Origin: Thioalkalivibrio nitratireducens DSM 14787
GTDB taxonomy: Bacteria > Pseudomonadota > Gammaproteobacteria > Ectothiorhodospirales > Ectothiorhodospiraceae
Reading direction: 5' to 3'
Assembly (NCBI RefSeq): GCF_000321415.2
Contig: NC_019902.2
Location: forward strand, 3,934,501-3,998,500
DNA: 64,000 nucleotides
The position numbers were made by a program, and so were the translations under genes. The notes below the pieces were generated by a model. That model was not told the origin of the DNA. It did not search any database and was given only the letters and a program-made list of their open reading frames with translations. Below, piece by piece: positions 8,958-17,863 of the stretch (positions are counted from its first letter, which is position 1; each line of letters begins with the position of its first letter).

Positions 8958-10022
8958 TCATGCCGCCTCCTGCCACTGGTGGACGCAGATCGAAGGCTGC
9001 AGGCCGAGGGCGAGTTCGACGTAGTAGGCAGGAAGATTCAACAGCTGGCTCTGCACCACCGTGAATACCACCCGCTGGTCGGTCTCGCGCAGCATCAGGT
9101 AGGCCAGTGCGCGCGCGAGGCCGCACTCGCCGTGGCGCAGCACGTCGCGGGCGATCTCGGATCCGTGCATGCCCAGGCGACGCTGGATCTCCATCAGGTT
9201 GCCGGAGCCGGTCAGCACCTCGCGCAGCGATCCCGGAAGCGCGGCGATCACCTTCACCTCGTCGTCCAGGGAAACCAGGTCCAGCAGCCGCTGCCGGTAC
9301 AGCAGATGAGGCGATGGCACCAACTGATAGAAGGTTTCCGACGGCGACAGCCGGTAGGCGAACCGGAAACGCAGCAGCCAAAGCACGTTCGCGTGGTCGA
9401 CCAGCGAACCGATCAGCACGCGCATCTGACGCGCCGCCTTGCCGTCGCCCAGGCGCGCGACCCGTCGCGCCAGTTCCGCGTAATAGCGCTGGTCGATCGC
9501 CGCCTCGAGCGCAAACGACTCCTGGCGCTTTTCGTAGATTTCCCGGGCCTGGCGCGCGAGCAAGGTCAGCGGACCACCTTCCAGGCAGCGCAGCAGTTCG
9601 ACCGCGCTCTCCACCCGGAACAAGTCTTCGTTCGACAGCCGGACCTGCGGCGGCAGGTCGTAGAGGTTCTCTCGAATCTCCTGCGGGTCGAGCTGCCGGA
9701 TCTTTCCACGCAGCAGCGTCTTCAGATTGAACAGCGCGAACTTGCGCGCCCAGGCGAGAACCAGACCTCGTTCCTCGTGGTTCATCGGGCGCACCAGCTG
9801 CGCCAGCTCCTCGAGCAGCACCTGGATCAGTGCCTGCTCGACCGCCCGGCCCTTGGCCCGGGCGCTGCCCGTCTCTTCCAGGATTGAACCCAGGACGAAC
9901 TCCTGCGCGATCTCGCCGAGGCTCAGAAGGGAGAACCGGCGGACGTCGTCGAGTGAGAACAACTGCGTTGCCTTAGCCGCCACCCGTGTGTTCAGGTAGG
10001 CGTTATGGGCTGCGCTGGTCAT
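8958..10022 (-). CDS. V/A-type ATPase subunit C (rotor-ring adaptor)
   Basis: Homologue of eukaryotic subunit d: a funnel-shaped soluble protein linking the central stalk to the K ring. The 354-residue, almost all-helical protein shows a weakly threefold repeated helical pattern with conserved Asn/Arg/Tyr positions (AHNAYLNTRVAAK at the N-terminus, ALAYLMLRETDQRV near the C-terminus). It starts at ATG 10022, 49 bases after the stop of the G/H subunit, and is followed by subunit I. Sequence conservation in this family is low, so operon position carries much of the weight. Confidence 0.85.
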   Translation of the reverse strand: MTSAAHNAYLNTRVAAKATQLFSLDDVRRFSLLSLGEIAQEFVLGSILEETGSARAKGRAVEQALIQVLLEELAQLVRPMNHEERGLVLAWARKFALFNLKTLLRGKIRQLDPQEIRENLYDLPPQVRLSNEDLFRVESAVELLRCLEGGPLTLLARQAREIYEKRQESFALEAAIDQRYYAELARRVARLGDGKAARQMRVLIGSLVDHANVLWLLRFRFAYRLSPSETFYQLVPSPHLLYRQRLLDLVSLDDEVKVIAALPGSLREVLTGSGNLMEIQRRLGMHGSEIARDVLRHGECGLARALAYLMLRETDQRVVFTVVQSQLLNLPAYYVELALGLQPSICVHQWQEAA

Positions 10023-10071
10023 GGACTGGGGGCCTCGTCCCCGCGGAGGTCGCGGGTGCGGTGAATGGGCT

Positions 10072-10389
10072 TCACAGGCTGGGATCGATCAACACCTCGA
10101 AGGCCGCGCTCAGAGCCTCCTCCTCGCGTTCCTCGGCAAGGTCGCGCAAGCGCTCGTGCCGTTCGTTGTAGCGGCGCTCGATCTCGGCGATCGCTTTGGC
10201 GGCACGTTCCTCCGCACGTGTGGTCCAGGCGCGCTGAAGGTCGGGAATGCGCGAGGAAAACGCATCGTCGAGCTCGTGTGCCTCGGCGGTGGCCTCGCGA
10301 AGGGTTCGCTCATGCGCCTCCTCGGCCTCCCGGGCCAAGGTCTCCGCCTTCGTTTCGGCGTCGAGCAGGCGTTGCAGCGTGTCATCCAT
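10072..10389 (-). CDS. V/A-type ATPase subunit G/H-like peripheral-stalk coiled coil
   Basis: First gene of the ATPase operon. The 105 residues are almost entirely a charged helix rich in Ala, Glu and Arg (for example LAREAEEAHERTLREA) without Pro or Gly breaks in the central part, as expected for the G/H partner of subunit E. The start ATG at 10389 is preceded by GAGGA. It is too short and biased to recognise by motif; the call comes from coiled-coil character, length and operon position. Confidence 0.72.
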   Translation of the reverse strand: MDDTLQRLLDAETKAETLAREAEEAHERTLREATAEAHELDDAFSSRIPDLQRAWTTRAEERAAKAIAEIERRYNERHERLRDLAEEREEEALSAAFEVLIDPSL

Positions 10390-10643
10390 CGCCAGTCCTC
10401 AGGCTGTGCTCTGCGGCACCGGGCGGGACCCGCGTATCCGGCCGGACATGGTTCGGTACGGATACCTGCGCCGGGACCCGACCGGTGCCAGTTCAAGTCC
10501 TGGACGCAGGTTCGATGGTACTCGCGAGAGCATAAGACGTCCAGAATTTTCCCAACCATCGATCGAGCCGGGGAGTTGATCGAGAGCCCGACTATAACGA
10601 GTGGGCGCGGCCGCTGCAGCAGTGTCTGGCGACAGATCCCAGC
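10390..10643. other. Intergenic region upstream of the ATPase operon
   Basis: About 250 bases between the mnmE stop and the first ATPase gene, both on the minus strand. No coding sequence is convincing here. On the minus strand GTTGGG and TATGCT (about 10526-10552) are separated by 16 bases and could be a weak sigma-70 promoter for the ATPase operon. A TATAGT box at 10591-10596 has no -35 partner. No T-tailed terminator is visible after mnmE. Confidence 0.3.
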
Positions 10644-11951
10644 TTACTTGCCGATGCAAAATCCGGCGAAGATCGCGCCGAGCAGCTCCTCGTGATCACC
10701 GCGGCCAAGCAGTGCTTCGAGTGCGCGTTCGGCCAGCCGCAGTTCCTCGGCGATCAGATCGGGCGCGACGCCGGCGTGGATCCGGCGCAGGCAGGCAACT
10801 GCGGCCGACAGGCCTTCGAGGTGGCGGCTGCGGACGCTGAAACGCTGCTCGCCGGAATCGCCCAGACCAAGCTCGGCGCGAACCGCCGCACGCAGTGTGT
10901 CGACTCCCTCACCGGAGACTGCGGAAACCCGCAGGCCCTCGCCGCCCGCACCGGGCATCAGATCGGCCTTGTTCCAGACCTGCAGCACGGGAATCCCCGG
11001 CAGGTCCGGCAGTGGGGCTCGTGCGGCGGGACGCGTCAGGTCGAGAATCTCGACGATGATGTCGGCGGACGCCGCGGCGCCGCGCGCGCGCTCAATGCCG
11101 ATGCGCTCGACCGCGTCGTCGCTTTCGCGCAGGCCGGCAGTGTCGATCAGTTCTACCGGAATGCCGTCAATCGCGATCGGGGCGCGCAGTACGTCGCGGG
11201 TCGTGCCGGGAACCTCGGTGACGATCGCGACGTCGGCGTCGGCGAGCCGGTTCATCAGGCTGGACTTGCCCACGTTGGGGGCCCCGACCAGCGCAAGCCG
11301 CAGCCCGGTACCGAACACGCGCATCGGGCGCAGCCGCACGACCAGGTCGTCGATCGAGGCCGCGAGGACGGCCGCGCGTGTAGCCACATCGGCGGCGGCG
11401 GTGGATTCGAGATCGGTCTCGCCGAAATCGATCTCGGCCTCGATCAGCACGCGCAGCGCGCGGATCTCGGCAGCCACCGGCTCGAGTTCGCGCGCGAGCG
11501 CGCCGTCGAGGCTGCTGCGCGCGAGTCGTGCCGCGGCCGCGGTTTGCGCATGAATCAGGTCGGCGACCGCTTCGGCCTGGGCCAGGTCCATCCGGTCGTT
11601 CAGAAAGGCGCGTTCGGTGAACTCCCCGGGACGGGCCAGGCGCGCACCGAGCTGCAATGCCGCGTCCTGGAGCTGCTGCAGCAGCACCGGGCTGCCGTGG
11701 CCCTGCAGTTCGACGACATCCTCGCCGGTGTAGGACGCGGGTTCGGGAAAGAACAGCACGAGACCGTCGTCGACGACCGCCCCGTCTGCGGTGCGCAGGC
11801 GGCGGTGGCTGGCGCAGCGCACCGGGAGCCGCGGCCCGGCGATGGCCTCGGCCACGACACGCGCCCGCGGACCCGACAGGCGCAACACGCCGATGCCGCC
11901 GACTCCCGGCGGGGTGGCGACGGCGACGATGGTGTCCGCGCCGCCGGCCAC
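10644..11951 (-). CDS. mnmE: tRNA modification GTPase MnmE
   Basis: GTPase that, with MnmG, installs 5-(carboxymethyl)aminomethyl groups on the wobble uridine of tRNAs. The 435-residue product has the N-terminal folate-binding domain, a central helical domain, an inserted G domain with P-loop GAPNVGKSS at residues 223-231 and DTAGLRES switch II, and the invariant C-terminal FCIGK. The start is a GTG four bases after the yidC stop. Gene order yidC-mnmE next to rnpA-rpmH is the classic gammaproteobacterial arrangement. Confidence 0.97.
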   Translation of the reverse strand: MAGGADTIVAVATPPGVGGIGVLRLSGPRARVVAEAIAGPRLPVRCASHRRLRTADGAVVDDGLVLFFPEPASYTGEDVVELQGHGSPVLLQQLQDAALQLGARLARPGEFTERAFLNDRMDLAQAEAVADLIHAQTAAAARLARSSLDGALARELEPVAAEIRALRVLIEAEIDFGETDLESTAAADVATRAAVLAASIDDLVVRLRPMRVFGTGLRLALVGAPNVGKSSLMNRLADADVAIVTEVPGTTRDVLRAPIAIDGIPVELIDTAGLRESDDAVERIGIERARGAAASADIIVEILDLTRPAARAPLPDLPGIPVLQVWNKADLMPGAGGEGLRVSAVSGEGVDTLRAAVRAELGLGDSGEQRFSVRSRHLEGLSAAVACLRRIHAGVAPDLIAEELRLAERALEALLGRGDHEELLGAIFAGFCIGK

Positions 11952-11955
11952 CGGA

Positions 11956-13635
11956 TCAGTCCTTCTTGCCGCCGGCGGCGTCGATCTTGCGCGTGATCAC
12001 GTACTGCTGGCCGATCGAGAACAGGTTGTTAGTGAACCAGTAGAGCACCAACCCGGCGGGGAAGAACGCGAAGAACACAGTGAACACCACCGGCAGCGCC
12101 ATGAAGATCTTTTTCTGGATCGGATCCATCGGCGGCGGGTTCAGCTTGTACTGGATGATCATCGTCAGGCCCATCAGGACGGGCAGGATGAAGTACGGAT
12201 CCCGCGTCGACAGATCCTGGATCCAGAGCCACCACGGCGCCTGGCGCAGCTCGACGCTCTCGAGAAGCACCCAGTACAGCGCGATGAACACCGGGATCTG
12301 CACCAGGATCGGCAGGCAGCCGCCGAGCGGATTGATTTTCTCCTTCTTGTACAGCTCCATCAGCGCGGTATTCATGCGCTGTTTGTCGTCCTTGTAGCGC
12401 TCCTTCAGCGCCTGCAGTTTCGGGGCCACCGCGCGCATCTTGGCCATCGAGCGGTAGCTGGTTGCCGACAGGTGGAAGAACGCCAGCTTGATCAGGATCG
12501 TCAGGAATACGATCGACCAGCCCCAGTTACCGACGAAGTCGTGAATTACCCGCAGCAACCAGAACAGCGGCTTGGCGAGGAACGTGAAGATGCCGTAATC
12601 GACCGTCAGTTCCAGCCCCTGCGCGATCTCGCGCAGCTCGGCCTGGGTCTTCGGACCCACCCACATGCGGGTACGGAACTCGCCCGCGTTTCCGGGCGCA
12701 ACCGTCAGCGGCTCCGAATGCAGGCCGATCAGGTACTCGGTCCCGGCGGCACCCGGTACCGCGCGCGCGTACATCGAGTTGACCTCGTCCTCGCCCGGTA
12801 CCCAGGCGGACATGAAATAGTGCTCGATGACCGAAATCCAGCCGCCCTGCAGGCGCTGCTCGATCGGCGAATCGCGCAGCGATTCGAAGCTCTCCTTGTT
12901 GTAGCGCCCGTCGAAGTAGGCCGCACCGGTGAAGGTATACAGGAAGAACGACGCGCGCGACGGGGTCGGGCCATGGCGGAGCTGGCGGTACTGGCGGCCG
13001 ATCCAGGGCTGGTCACCCAGATTCTCGATCCGGTGCTCGACCTCGAACAGGTGGGTGCCGCGCTGGAACACGAACGTCTTCGTCACCCGGACCGTGCCGT
13101 CGTCGGAAGTCCAGGTCATCGGCACCCGCAGCGTGTCCTGGCCCTCGATCATCTCGAAGCGATCGCCGTCGACCCGGAATTCCGCATGATGCGAAGGCGC
13201 ACGCGCCGCCGCGTCGATATCGGCGACGCGGTCGTGCGTCAGGCCGCTCTGCGCGACGTAGCCACGCACGCGCTCGTCGAACAGGCGCACCGGCACCGAT
13301 GGCTCGCCGAGATCGACCGGGTATTCGAGCAGATCGGCGCGGACCAGCGTGCCACCGCGGGTGTCGATGGCGAGATCAAGCAGATCGGTGCGTACCGTCA
13401 CGTGGCGCCGGGTCGGTTCCGGAAGGGCCTCCGGGATCGCGCCCGGATCCAGGGCATCCGCGTCCGCGACCGGGGCCTCGGGCACGTCTTCCGGGGGCAA
13501 CTCGGTCTCCTCGGCGGTCGGATCGACCGCGCGCGGGGGTTCCGGTCGAACCCCATAGTCCTGGTTCCAGGCCTGCCACATCAGGAACAGGACAAATGCC
13601 AGGGACAGCCAGAGGATGGGACGCAGGTTTTCCAT
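11956..13635 (-). CDS. yidC: Membrane protein insertase YidC
   Basis: Inner-membrane insertase and chaperone for membrane proteins. The 559-residue protein begins with an uncleaved signal-anchor helix (MENLRPILWLSLAFVLFLMW), followed by the large periplasmic P1 domain (about 50-330) and the C-terminal membrane core with a cytoplasmic basic hairpin (YKDDKQRMNTALMELYKKEKINP split over residues near 410-435). The ATG at 13635 was chosen over a long upstream in-frame extension because it gives the family N-terminus. It sits eight bases after yidD. Confidence 0.97.
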   Translation of the reverse strand: MENLRPILWLSLAFVLFLMWQAWNQDYGVRPEPPRAVDPTAEETELPPEDVPEAPVADADALDPGAIPEALPEPTRRHVTVRTDLLDLAIDTRGGTLVRADLLEYPVDLGEPSVPVRLFDERVRGYVAQSGLTHDRVADIDAAARAPSHHAEFRVDGDRFEMIEGQDTLRVPMTWTSDDGTVRVTKTFVFQRGTHLFEVEHRIENLGDQPWIGRQYRQLRHGPTPSRASFFLYTFTGAAYFDGRYNKESFESLRDSPIEQRLQGGWISVIEHYFMSAWVPGEDEVNSMYARAVPGAAGTEYLIGLHSEPLTVAPGNAGEFRTRMWVGPKTQAELREIAQGLELTVDYGIFTFLAKPLFWLLRVIHDFVGNWGWSIVFLTILIKLAFFHLSATSYRSMAKMRAVAPKLQALKERYKDDKQRMNTALMELYKKEKINPLGGCLPILVQIPVFIALYWVLLESVELRQAPWWLWIQDLSTRDPYFILPVLMGLTMIIQYKLNPPPMDPIQKKIFMALPVVFTVFFAFFPAGLVLYWFTNNLFSIGQQYVITRKIDAAGGKKD

Positions 13636-13643
13636 GAGGTCGG

Positions 13644-13886
13644 TTACTTCCGGGATTCGTGGGTCGGGGTCGTCTCCGGCACGGGATCGTAGCCGCCTTC
13701 CGACCAGGGGTGGCAGCGCGAGACCCGCCGGACCCCCAGCCAGAGCCCGCGCAGAGCCCCGTGGCGGGAGACGGCCTCGGCGGTGTACTCGGAGCAGCTG
13801 GGATAATACCGGCAATGCGGCGCCATGAAGGGCGAGATCGCGTACTGGTACAGCCGGATCGGCATCAGGATCAGGGTCCGGATCAT
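13644..13886 (-). CDS. yidD: Membrane protein insertion efficiency factor YidD
   Basis: Small membrane-associated protein that aids YidC-dependent insertion. The 80 residues carry the family signature [14 protein letters not shown] and [17 protein letters not shown] with its conserved cysteines and the HPWSxGGxDPVP block. The ATG at 13886 overlaps the rnpA stop by four bases (ATGA), matching the usual rnpA-yidD coupling. The C-terminal 10 residues beyond the conserved block are hydrophilic. Confidence 0.96.
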   Translation of the reverse strand: MIRTLILMPIRLYQYAISPFMAPHCRYYPSCSEYTAEAVSRHGALRGLWLGVRRVSRCHPWSEGGYDPVPETTPTHESRK

Positions 13887-14257
13887 TTCACGTGCTCCAG
13901 CAACTGGTCGAGTTCCGCGCGCAATTCCCGGGAGCCTGCATCGGCGATCCCGGCGCGGGACAGCACGACGATGTCCACCGCGATCAGTGACCGACGGCGC
14001 GCGCGAAACGCCTCCCGGGCGACGCGCTTGATCCGGTTGCGGTCCACCGCGCGCCGGGCGTGCTTCTTCGAGATCGCAAGCCCGAGCCGGGGATGATCGA
14101 GCGGCGGTGCGCAAACCCGGTACAACAGCATGAAGCGCCGGCCCGGGATGCGGCGGGCGCGGGCAAACACGCGCTGGAACGCGCGGCCGTCGAGCAGGCG
14201 CAGGCTACGGGGAAAACGGTCCCCCGGCGTCGGAGCTGGCCCGCTCACGGCGTGCAC
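13883..14257 (-). CDS. rnpA: Ribonuclease P protein component
   Basis: Basic protein cofactor of RNase P, which matures tRNA 5' ends. The 124-residue product has the RNR signature [18 protein letters not shown] and the preceding [14 protein letters not shown] strand-loop. The start is taken as the GTG at 14257; an in-frame GTG at 14248 is possible. It lies 30 bases after rpmH and is coupled to yidD. The RNA partner rnpB was not found in this window. Confidence 0.94.
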   Translation of the reverse strand: MHAVSGPAPTPGDRFPRSLRLLDGRAFQRVFARARRIPGRRFMLLYRVCAPPLDHPRLGLAISKKHARRAVDRNRIKRVAREAFRARRRSLIAVDIVVLSRAGIADAGSRELRAELDQLLEHVK

Positions 14258-14287
14258 GCCTGGGCGGGCACAACGAGGACGCGCTGC

Positions 14288-14422
14288 TTACGGGCAGAGG
14301 CGCTTGCGGCCCTTGGCGCGGCGGGCGTTGATCACCCGGCGACCGGAGCGAGTGGCCATGCGCGCGCGAAACCCGTGGGTACGGGCGCGATGGAGGCGAC
14401 TGGGCTGGAATGTGCGCTTCAT
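14288..14422 (-). CDS. rpmH: Ribosomal protein L34
   Basis: The 44-residue basic ribosomal protein begins [20 protein letters not shown] and ends GRKRLCP, the complete family pattern (the usual C-terminus is KGRKRLS/AA). It is the first gene of the rpmH-rnpA-yidD-yidC-mnmE string and is divergent from dnaA across a 176-base gap. That gap contains no clear DnaA box. Confidence 0.97.
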   Translation of the reverse strand: MKRTFQPSRLHRARTHGFRARMATRSGRRVINARRAKGRKRLCP

Positions 14423-14598
14423 GACGAGTTTCCGGAATTCAAAACGTTATCGGGCGCTGAACGCTACCCGTGCGGCGCCCCAAAGTCAATCCTCCGGCGT
14501 CCGGGCGACGGCACGAGTGGATGCCGCCGGGGCCGCTGGCACCCCGGGAGGCGTTGCGCGTAGACTCTGGCGGTGGTCTCTCTCCCCGGAGTCAGTGC

Positions 14599-15936
14599 GT
14601 GTCACCGAATACCCTGTGGTCAGCCTGTCTGGATCGCTTGCAGGGGAAACTCTCCGAGCAGCAGCTGAATACTTGGCTGCGGCCATTGCACGCACAGGAG
14701 GCCGATGGCTACCTGCGCCTGCTTGCGCCGAACCAATTCGTGCTTGAACACGTCCGTGATCATTTCCTGCCCGCAATCAAGGGCACGGTCGACGAGCTCG
14801 GGAACGGCGAATCGCGCTGGCAGGTCGTGCTGGGGATCGGCGGGCCGGAAGCGGGCGCTCCATCGCAGGCCGAGCGCCCGTCGCGTTCTCCAGCGCCGTT
14901 GCGCCCCAGCGGCCCGGTCTCCAACCTGAACCCCGCATTCACGTTCGAGACCTTCGTCGAAGGCAAGTCCAACCAGCTGGCACGGGCTGCAAGCCTGCAG
15001 GTCGCATCCAACCCCGGCGTGGCCTACAACCCGCTATTCGTATACGGCGGCGTCGGCCTGGGCAAGACGCATCTGATGCACGCGATCGGGCACCGGATCC
15101 TGGAACGGATTCCGAAAGGGCGCGTGATCTATCTGCATTCCGAGCGTTTCGTGGCCGACATGATCAAGGCCCTGCAGCACAACGCGATCGACGACTTCAA
15201 GCAGCACTACCGCACCGCGGACGCGTTGCTGATCGATGACATCCAGTTCTTTGCGGGCAAGGAGCGCTCGCAGGAGGAATTCTTTCACACTTTCAACGCG
15301 CTGCTCGAAGGGCAACAGCAGATCATCCTGACCTCCGACCGCTATCCCAAGGAAGTGGAAGGCCTCGAGGAACGCCTGCGCTCCCGGTTCGGGTGGGGCC
15401 TGACGATCGCGATCGAGCCACCCGAGCTCGAGACTCGGGTCGCGATCCTGCAGCGCAAGGCCGAGCAGGCGGGGGTCGAGCTGCCGAGTGAGGTCGCGTT
15501 CTTCATGGCCAAGCGCATTCGCTCGAACGTACGCGAGCTCGAGGGCTCGCTGCGCCGGGTGATTGCCAATGCGCATTTCACGGGGAAGGCGATCACCGTC
15601 GACTTCGCGAAGGACGCGCTGCGCGATCTACTCGCCGTGCAGAGCAAACTGATCACGCTGGAAAACATCCAGAAAACCGTGGCCGACTACTACCGGGTCA
15701 AGGTCAGCGACCTCCATTCCGCGCGCAGGAGCCGATCGATCACGCGTCCGCGTCAGATCGCGATGGCATTGTCGAAGGAACTGACTCAGCACAGCCTCCC
15801 GGAAATCGGGGAGGCCTTCGGCGGGCGCGACCACACCACCGTGCTGCATGCCTGTCGCAAGGTGGCGGAACTGCGCGAAGGCGATGCCAACGTGGATAGT
15901 GACTACAAGAACCTGTTACGCACACTGAGCAGTTGA
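14599..15936 (+). CDS. dnaA: Chromosomal replication initiator DnaA
   Basis: AAA+ ATPase that binds DnaA boxes and opens the origin. The 445 residues contain domain I ([22 protein letters not shown]), a Pro/Ser-rich linker (about 85-115), the AAA+ domain with Walker A GVGLGKTH and Walker [10 protein letters not shown], and the domain IV signature [15 protein letters not shown] chose the GTG at 14599, preceded by CGGAG at seven bases, which gives the expected N-terminus; in-frame codons further upstream extend into the intergenic region. The stop is followed at five bases by a perfect DnaA box. Confidence 0.97.
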   Translation: MSPNTLWSACLDRLQGKLSEQQLNTWLRPLHAQEADGYLRLLAPNQFVLEHVRDHFLPAIKGTVDELGNGESRWQVVLGIGGPEAGAPSQAERPSRSPAPLRPSGPVSNLNPAFTFETFVEGKSNQLARAASLQVASNPGVAYNPLFVYGGVGLGKTHLMHAIGHRILERIPKGRVIYLHSERFVADMIKALQHNAIDDFKQHYRTADALLIDDIQFFAGKERSQEEFFHTFNALLEGQQQIILTSDRYPKEVEGLEERLRSRFGWGLTIAIEPPELETRVAILQRKAEQAGVELPSEVAFFMAKRIRSNVRELEGSLRRVIANAHFTGKAITVDFAKDALRDLLAVQSKLITLENIQKTVADYYRVKVSDLHSARRSRSITRPRQIAMALSKELTQHSLPEIGEAFGGRDHTTVLHACRKVAELREGDANVDSDYKNLLRTLSS

Positions 15937-16157
15937 GACGCTGTGGATAACGTGTGCGTGGATACGCCGCGATCGGAAACGGAAAAATTCGTCGCGGTTT
16001 ATCCACAGGGTGAACACAGGAAGAACCAAGGTTCCCAGAAGCAAAAATAAGAATAAGTAATTGAAAATGCGAGAAATCTTCCATACGGATCGCCTGTTTT
16101 CCGTTTGCTTATTACTACTGTCTTTAAATATCTAGATCATCATAAGGGACCGCCGAC
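15937..16157. other. oriC: Candidate replication origin (oriC) between dnaA and dnaN
   Basis: A 221-base noncoding gap that is strikingly AT-rich (especially 16030-16150) in an otherwise GC-rich chromosome. It contains two perfect DnaA boxes in opposite orientation, TGTGGATAA at 15942-15950 and TTATCCACA at 15999-16007, plus a weaker box-like GTGGATAC at 15958. The AT-rich tract on one side of the boxes would serve as the unwinding element. The dnaA-dnaN gap is an established origin location in many bacteria; in this strain it is an inference from sequence. Confidence 0.6.
16105..16134 (+). promoter_or_regulatory. Candidate dnaN promoter
   Basis: TTGCTT at 16105-16110 and TATCTA at 16129-16134 are spaced 18 bases apart, about 25 bases upstream of the dnaN ATG. 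The tract lies inside the AT-rich origin-like gap, so composition alone could produce the match. Confidence 0.3.
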
Positions 16158-17258
16158 ATGGACCTATCCTTCTCCCGGGACACCATGACCGAGACGCTGC
16201 AGCGCATCGTCGGTGCCGCGGAAAAGCGGCTGACGATGCCGATCCTGGGCAACGTCCGCATACGCGCGGGCGGCGAAGGCATCCAGCTCGACACCACCGA
16301 CCTCGAGCTCGCGTGGAAGGCGACGAGCGCCGGCGAAATCAGTCCCGGAGTCGATGTCACTGTGGCGGTCAAAAAGCTTCTCGACATCGTGCGTGCGGCT
16401 CCGCCGGAATCGACGATTCAGGCACGGGTAGAAGGAGATCACCTGAGTGTCGGGTTCGGAGCATCCCGGTTCAGTCTCGCGACGCTGCCCGGGGCCGATT
16501 ACCCGGAATGGGAACTGGAATCGATCGAACACTGGGTCGAGATGCCGCAACGACTGCTGCGGCGGTTGATCGAGGCGACCATGTTTTCGATGGCCCAGCA
16601 GGATGTGCGCTACTACCTGCAAGGGCTATTGCTCGTCGCGCAGGGCGACACGCTCAGAGCGGTGGCGACCGACGGGCATCGGCTGGCGGTCAGCGAGGCG
16701 GACCTGGAGACGCCGCTCGGCGTCGAGCAGGAATGCATCGTGCCTCGCAAGACGGTGCAGGAGTTGCGACGCAATCTTCTCGATGACGAAACGCCGGTGG
16801 CAGTCGGATTCGCTCCCGGGCAGGTCGCGTTCGATTTCGGGGTCGCCCGCTTGACGAGCAAGGTGATCGACGGCCGTTTTCCGGATTACGAACGGGTCAT
16901 TCCGGTCGACCTTCCGGGGAATCTGGTCGTCGAACGCGAGGTGTTCCGGCAGGCGTTGGCGAGGGTCGCGATCGTGACGAGCGAGAAATACCGGGGAGTT
17001 CGATTGATCGCCCATCCCGATGGCTGCCGCGTGGTGACGCACAACGCGGAACGGGAAGAGGCGGAGGAAGAACTGCCGGCGCAGTATCAGGGAGAGGAGA
17101 TCGAGATCGGTTTCAATCTCATTTACCTTCAGGATGTACTGAACGCGATCGATGCCGAACAGATTCGGATCGATATGCGCGACGGCGGTTCATCCGCGCT
17201 GATCCGCTCAGAGCCCGTCGATCGGGCACGGTACGTCGTGATGCCGATGCGGCTCTGA
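16158..17258 (+). CDS. dnaN: DNA polymerase III beta sliding clamp
   Basis: Ring-shaped processivity clamp for DNA polymerase III. The 366-residue product matches the family length and shows the three-domain repeat, including KRLTMPILGNVRI near the N-terminus, the segment VVLRAVATDGHRLAV-like (here DTLRAVATDGHRLAVSE) in the middle domain and the C-terminal YVVMPMRL. The ATG at 16158 is preceded by AAGGGA at eight bases. In most relatives recF follows at once; here a 605-base repeat tract intervenes. Confidence 0.97.
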   Translation: MDLSFSRDTMTETLQRIVGAAEKRLTMPILGNVRIRAGGEGIQLDTTDLELAWKATSAGEISPGVDVTVAVKKLLDIVRAAPPESTIQARVEGDHLSVGFGASRFSLATLPGADYPEWELESIEHWVEMPQRLLRRLIEATMFSMAQQDVRYYLQGLLLVAQGDTLRAVATDGHRLAVSEADLETPLGVEQECIVPRKTVQELRRNLLDDETPVAVGFAPGQVAFDFGVARLTSKVIDGRFPDYERVIPVDLPGNLVVEREVFRQALARVAIVTSEKYRGVRLIAHPDGCRVVTHNAEREEAEEELPAQYQGEEIEIGFNLIYLQDVLNAIDAEQIRIDMRDGGSSALIRSEPVDRARYVVMPMRL

Positions 17259-17863
17259 TGGCCGAGGCCGAGGCTCGATGGGCGTGTCATAGTCGCTGAG
17301 CGCGGGGCCGATTCGGTGCCTCCGGATCGGGACCGCGTTCGCGCGATGGGGTGCCGGACAGGAGCGGCAGCACGTGCCGGTGGCAGTCGGGGAGTACCCC
17401 ACCGTCGTGGCTCCGGTCAGGGGCGCCAATGCGTAACCTGATGATCACGGAAGCTGCACAATTCTGAACAGGCAGAACCCAACGCGACCGTGAGCACGAC
17501 GCCACGCTGCGCTCGCGGCTAAAGGCTTCGCTCCTCGCGATGACGGCCTGTTCCAATTTGCGGAGCTTCCGGGATTATCCGGAACCTTGTTCCGTGTCTG
17601 TCGGTGCTTTCCGTGGCTCGCTTTTTTGTCTTGCAGGGTGGCCGCTGGCCATGAAAGTTAGCGTTCGGCTGTTCAACGCGCTACGCGCATTAGCGGCACG
17701 CTTGCAATGACGACCGACGTCGCGGGGTGTTTCACTCTCCGCGGAGCTTCCGGGATAATCCGGATGGGAAATCCTAGCGAGTGGGATGGATCCCCATGGA
17801 ACAAGAAGGCCGGATCCAGATTCCGTTCATGGGGTCCCTTGGGCCTGAGCTGGTGGGTAAGCG
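17259..17863. repeat. Repeat-filled gap between dnaN and recF
   Basis: No gene is visible in this 605-base stretch. It holds two copies of a palindromic unit CGGAGCTTCCGGGAT (17561-17583 and 17742-17764, each containing TCCGG...CCGGA), a unit beginning GGCTTCGCTCCTCGCGATG at 17524 that recurs in reverse orientation at 19240-19264 beside the first IS110 copy, and at 17583-17664 a block that recurs in reverse orientation at 29816-29900. The last block ends in GAAAGTTAGCG, related to the IS110 insertion motif. Confidence 0.6.

Noticed and set aside
8924-8968. Alternative ATG at about 8960 before subunit I
   Set aside because: It is in a different frame from subunit I and inside the end of subunit C; the GTG at 8914 has the ribosome site.
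13884-13900. CATTTCACGTGCTCC as a second parS site
   Set aside because: Only half of the palindrome matches; the other arm is unrelated and lies in the rnpA-yidD coding overlap.
14423-14598. Replication origin between rpmH and dnaA
   Set aside because: No DnaA box or AT-rich tract is seen there; both are in the dnaA-dnaN gap.
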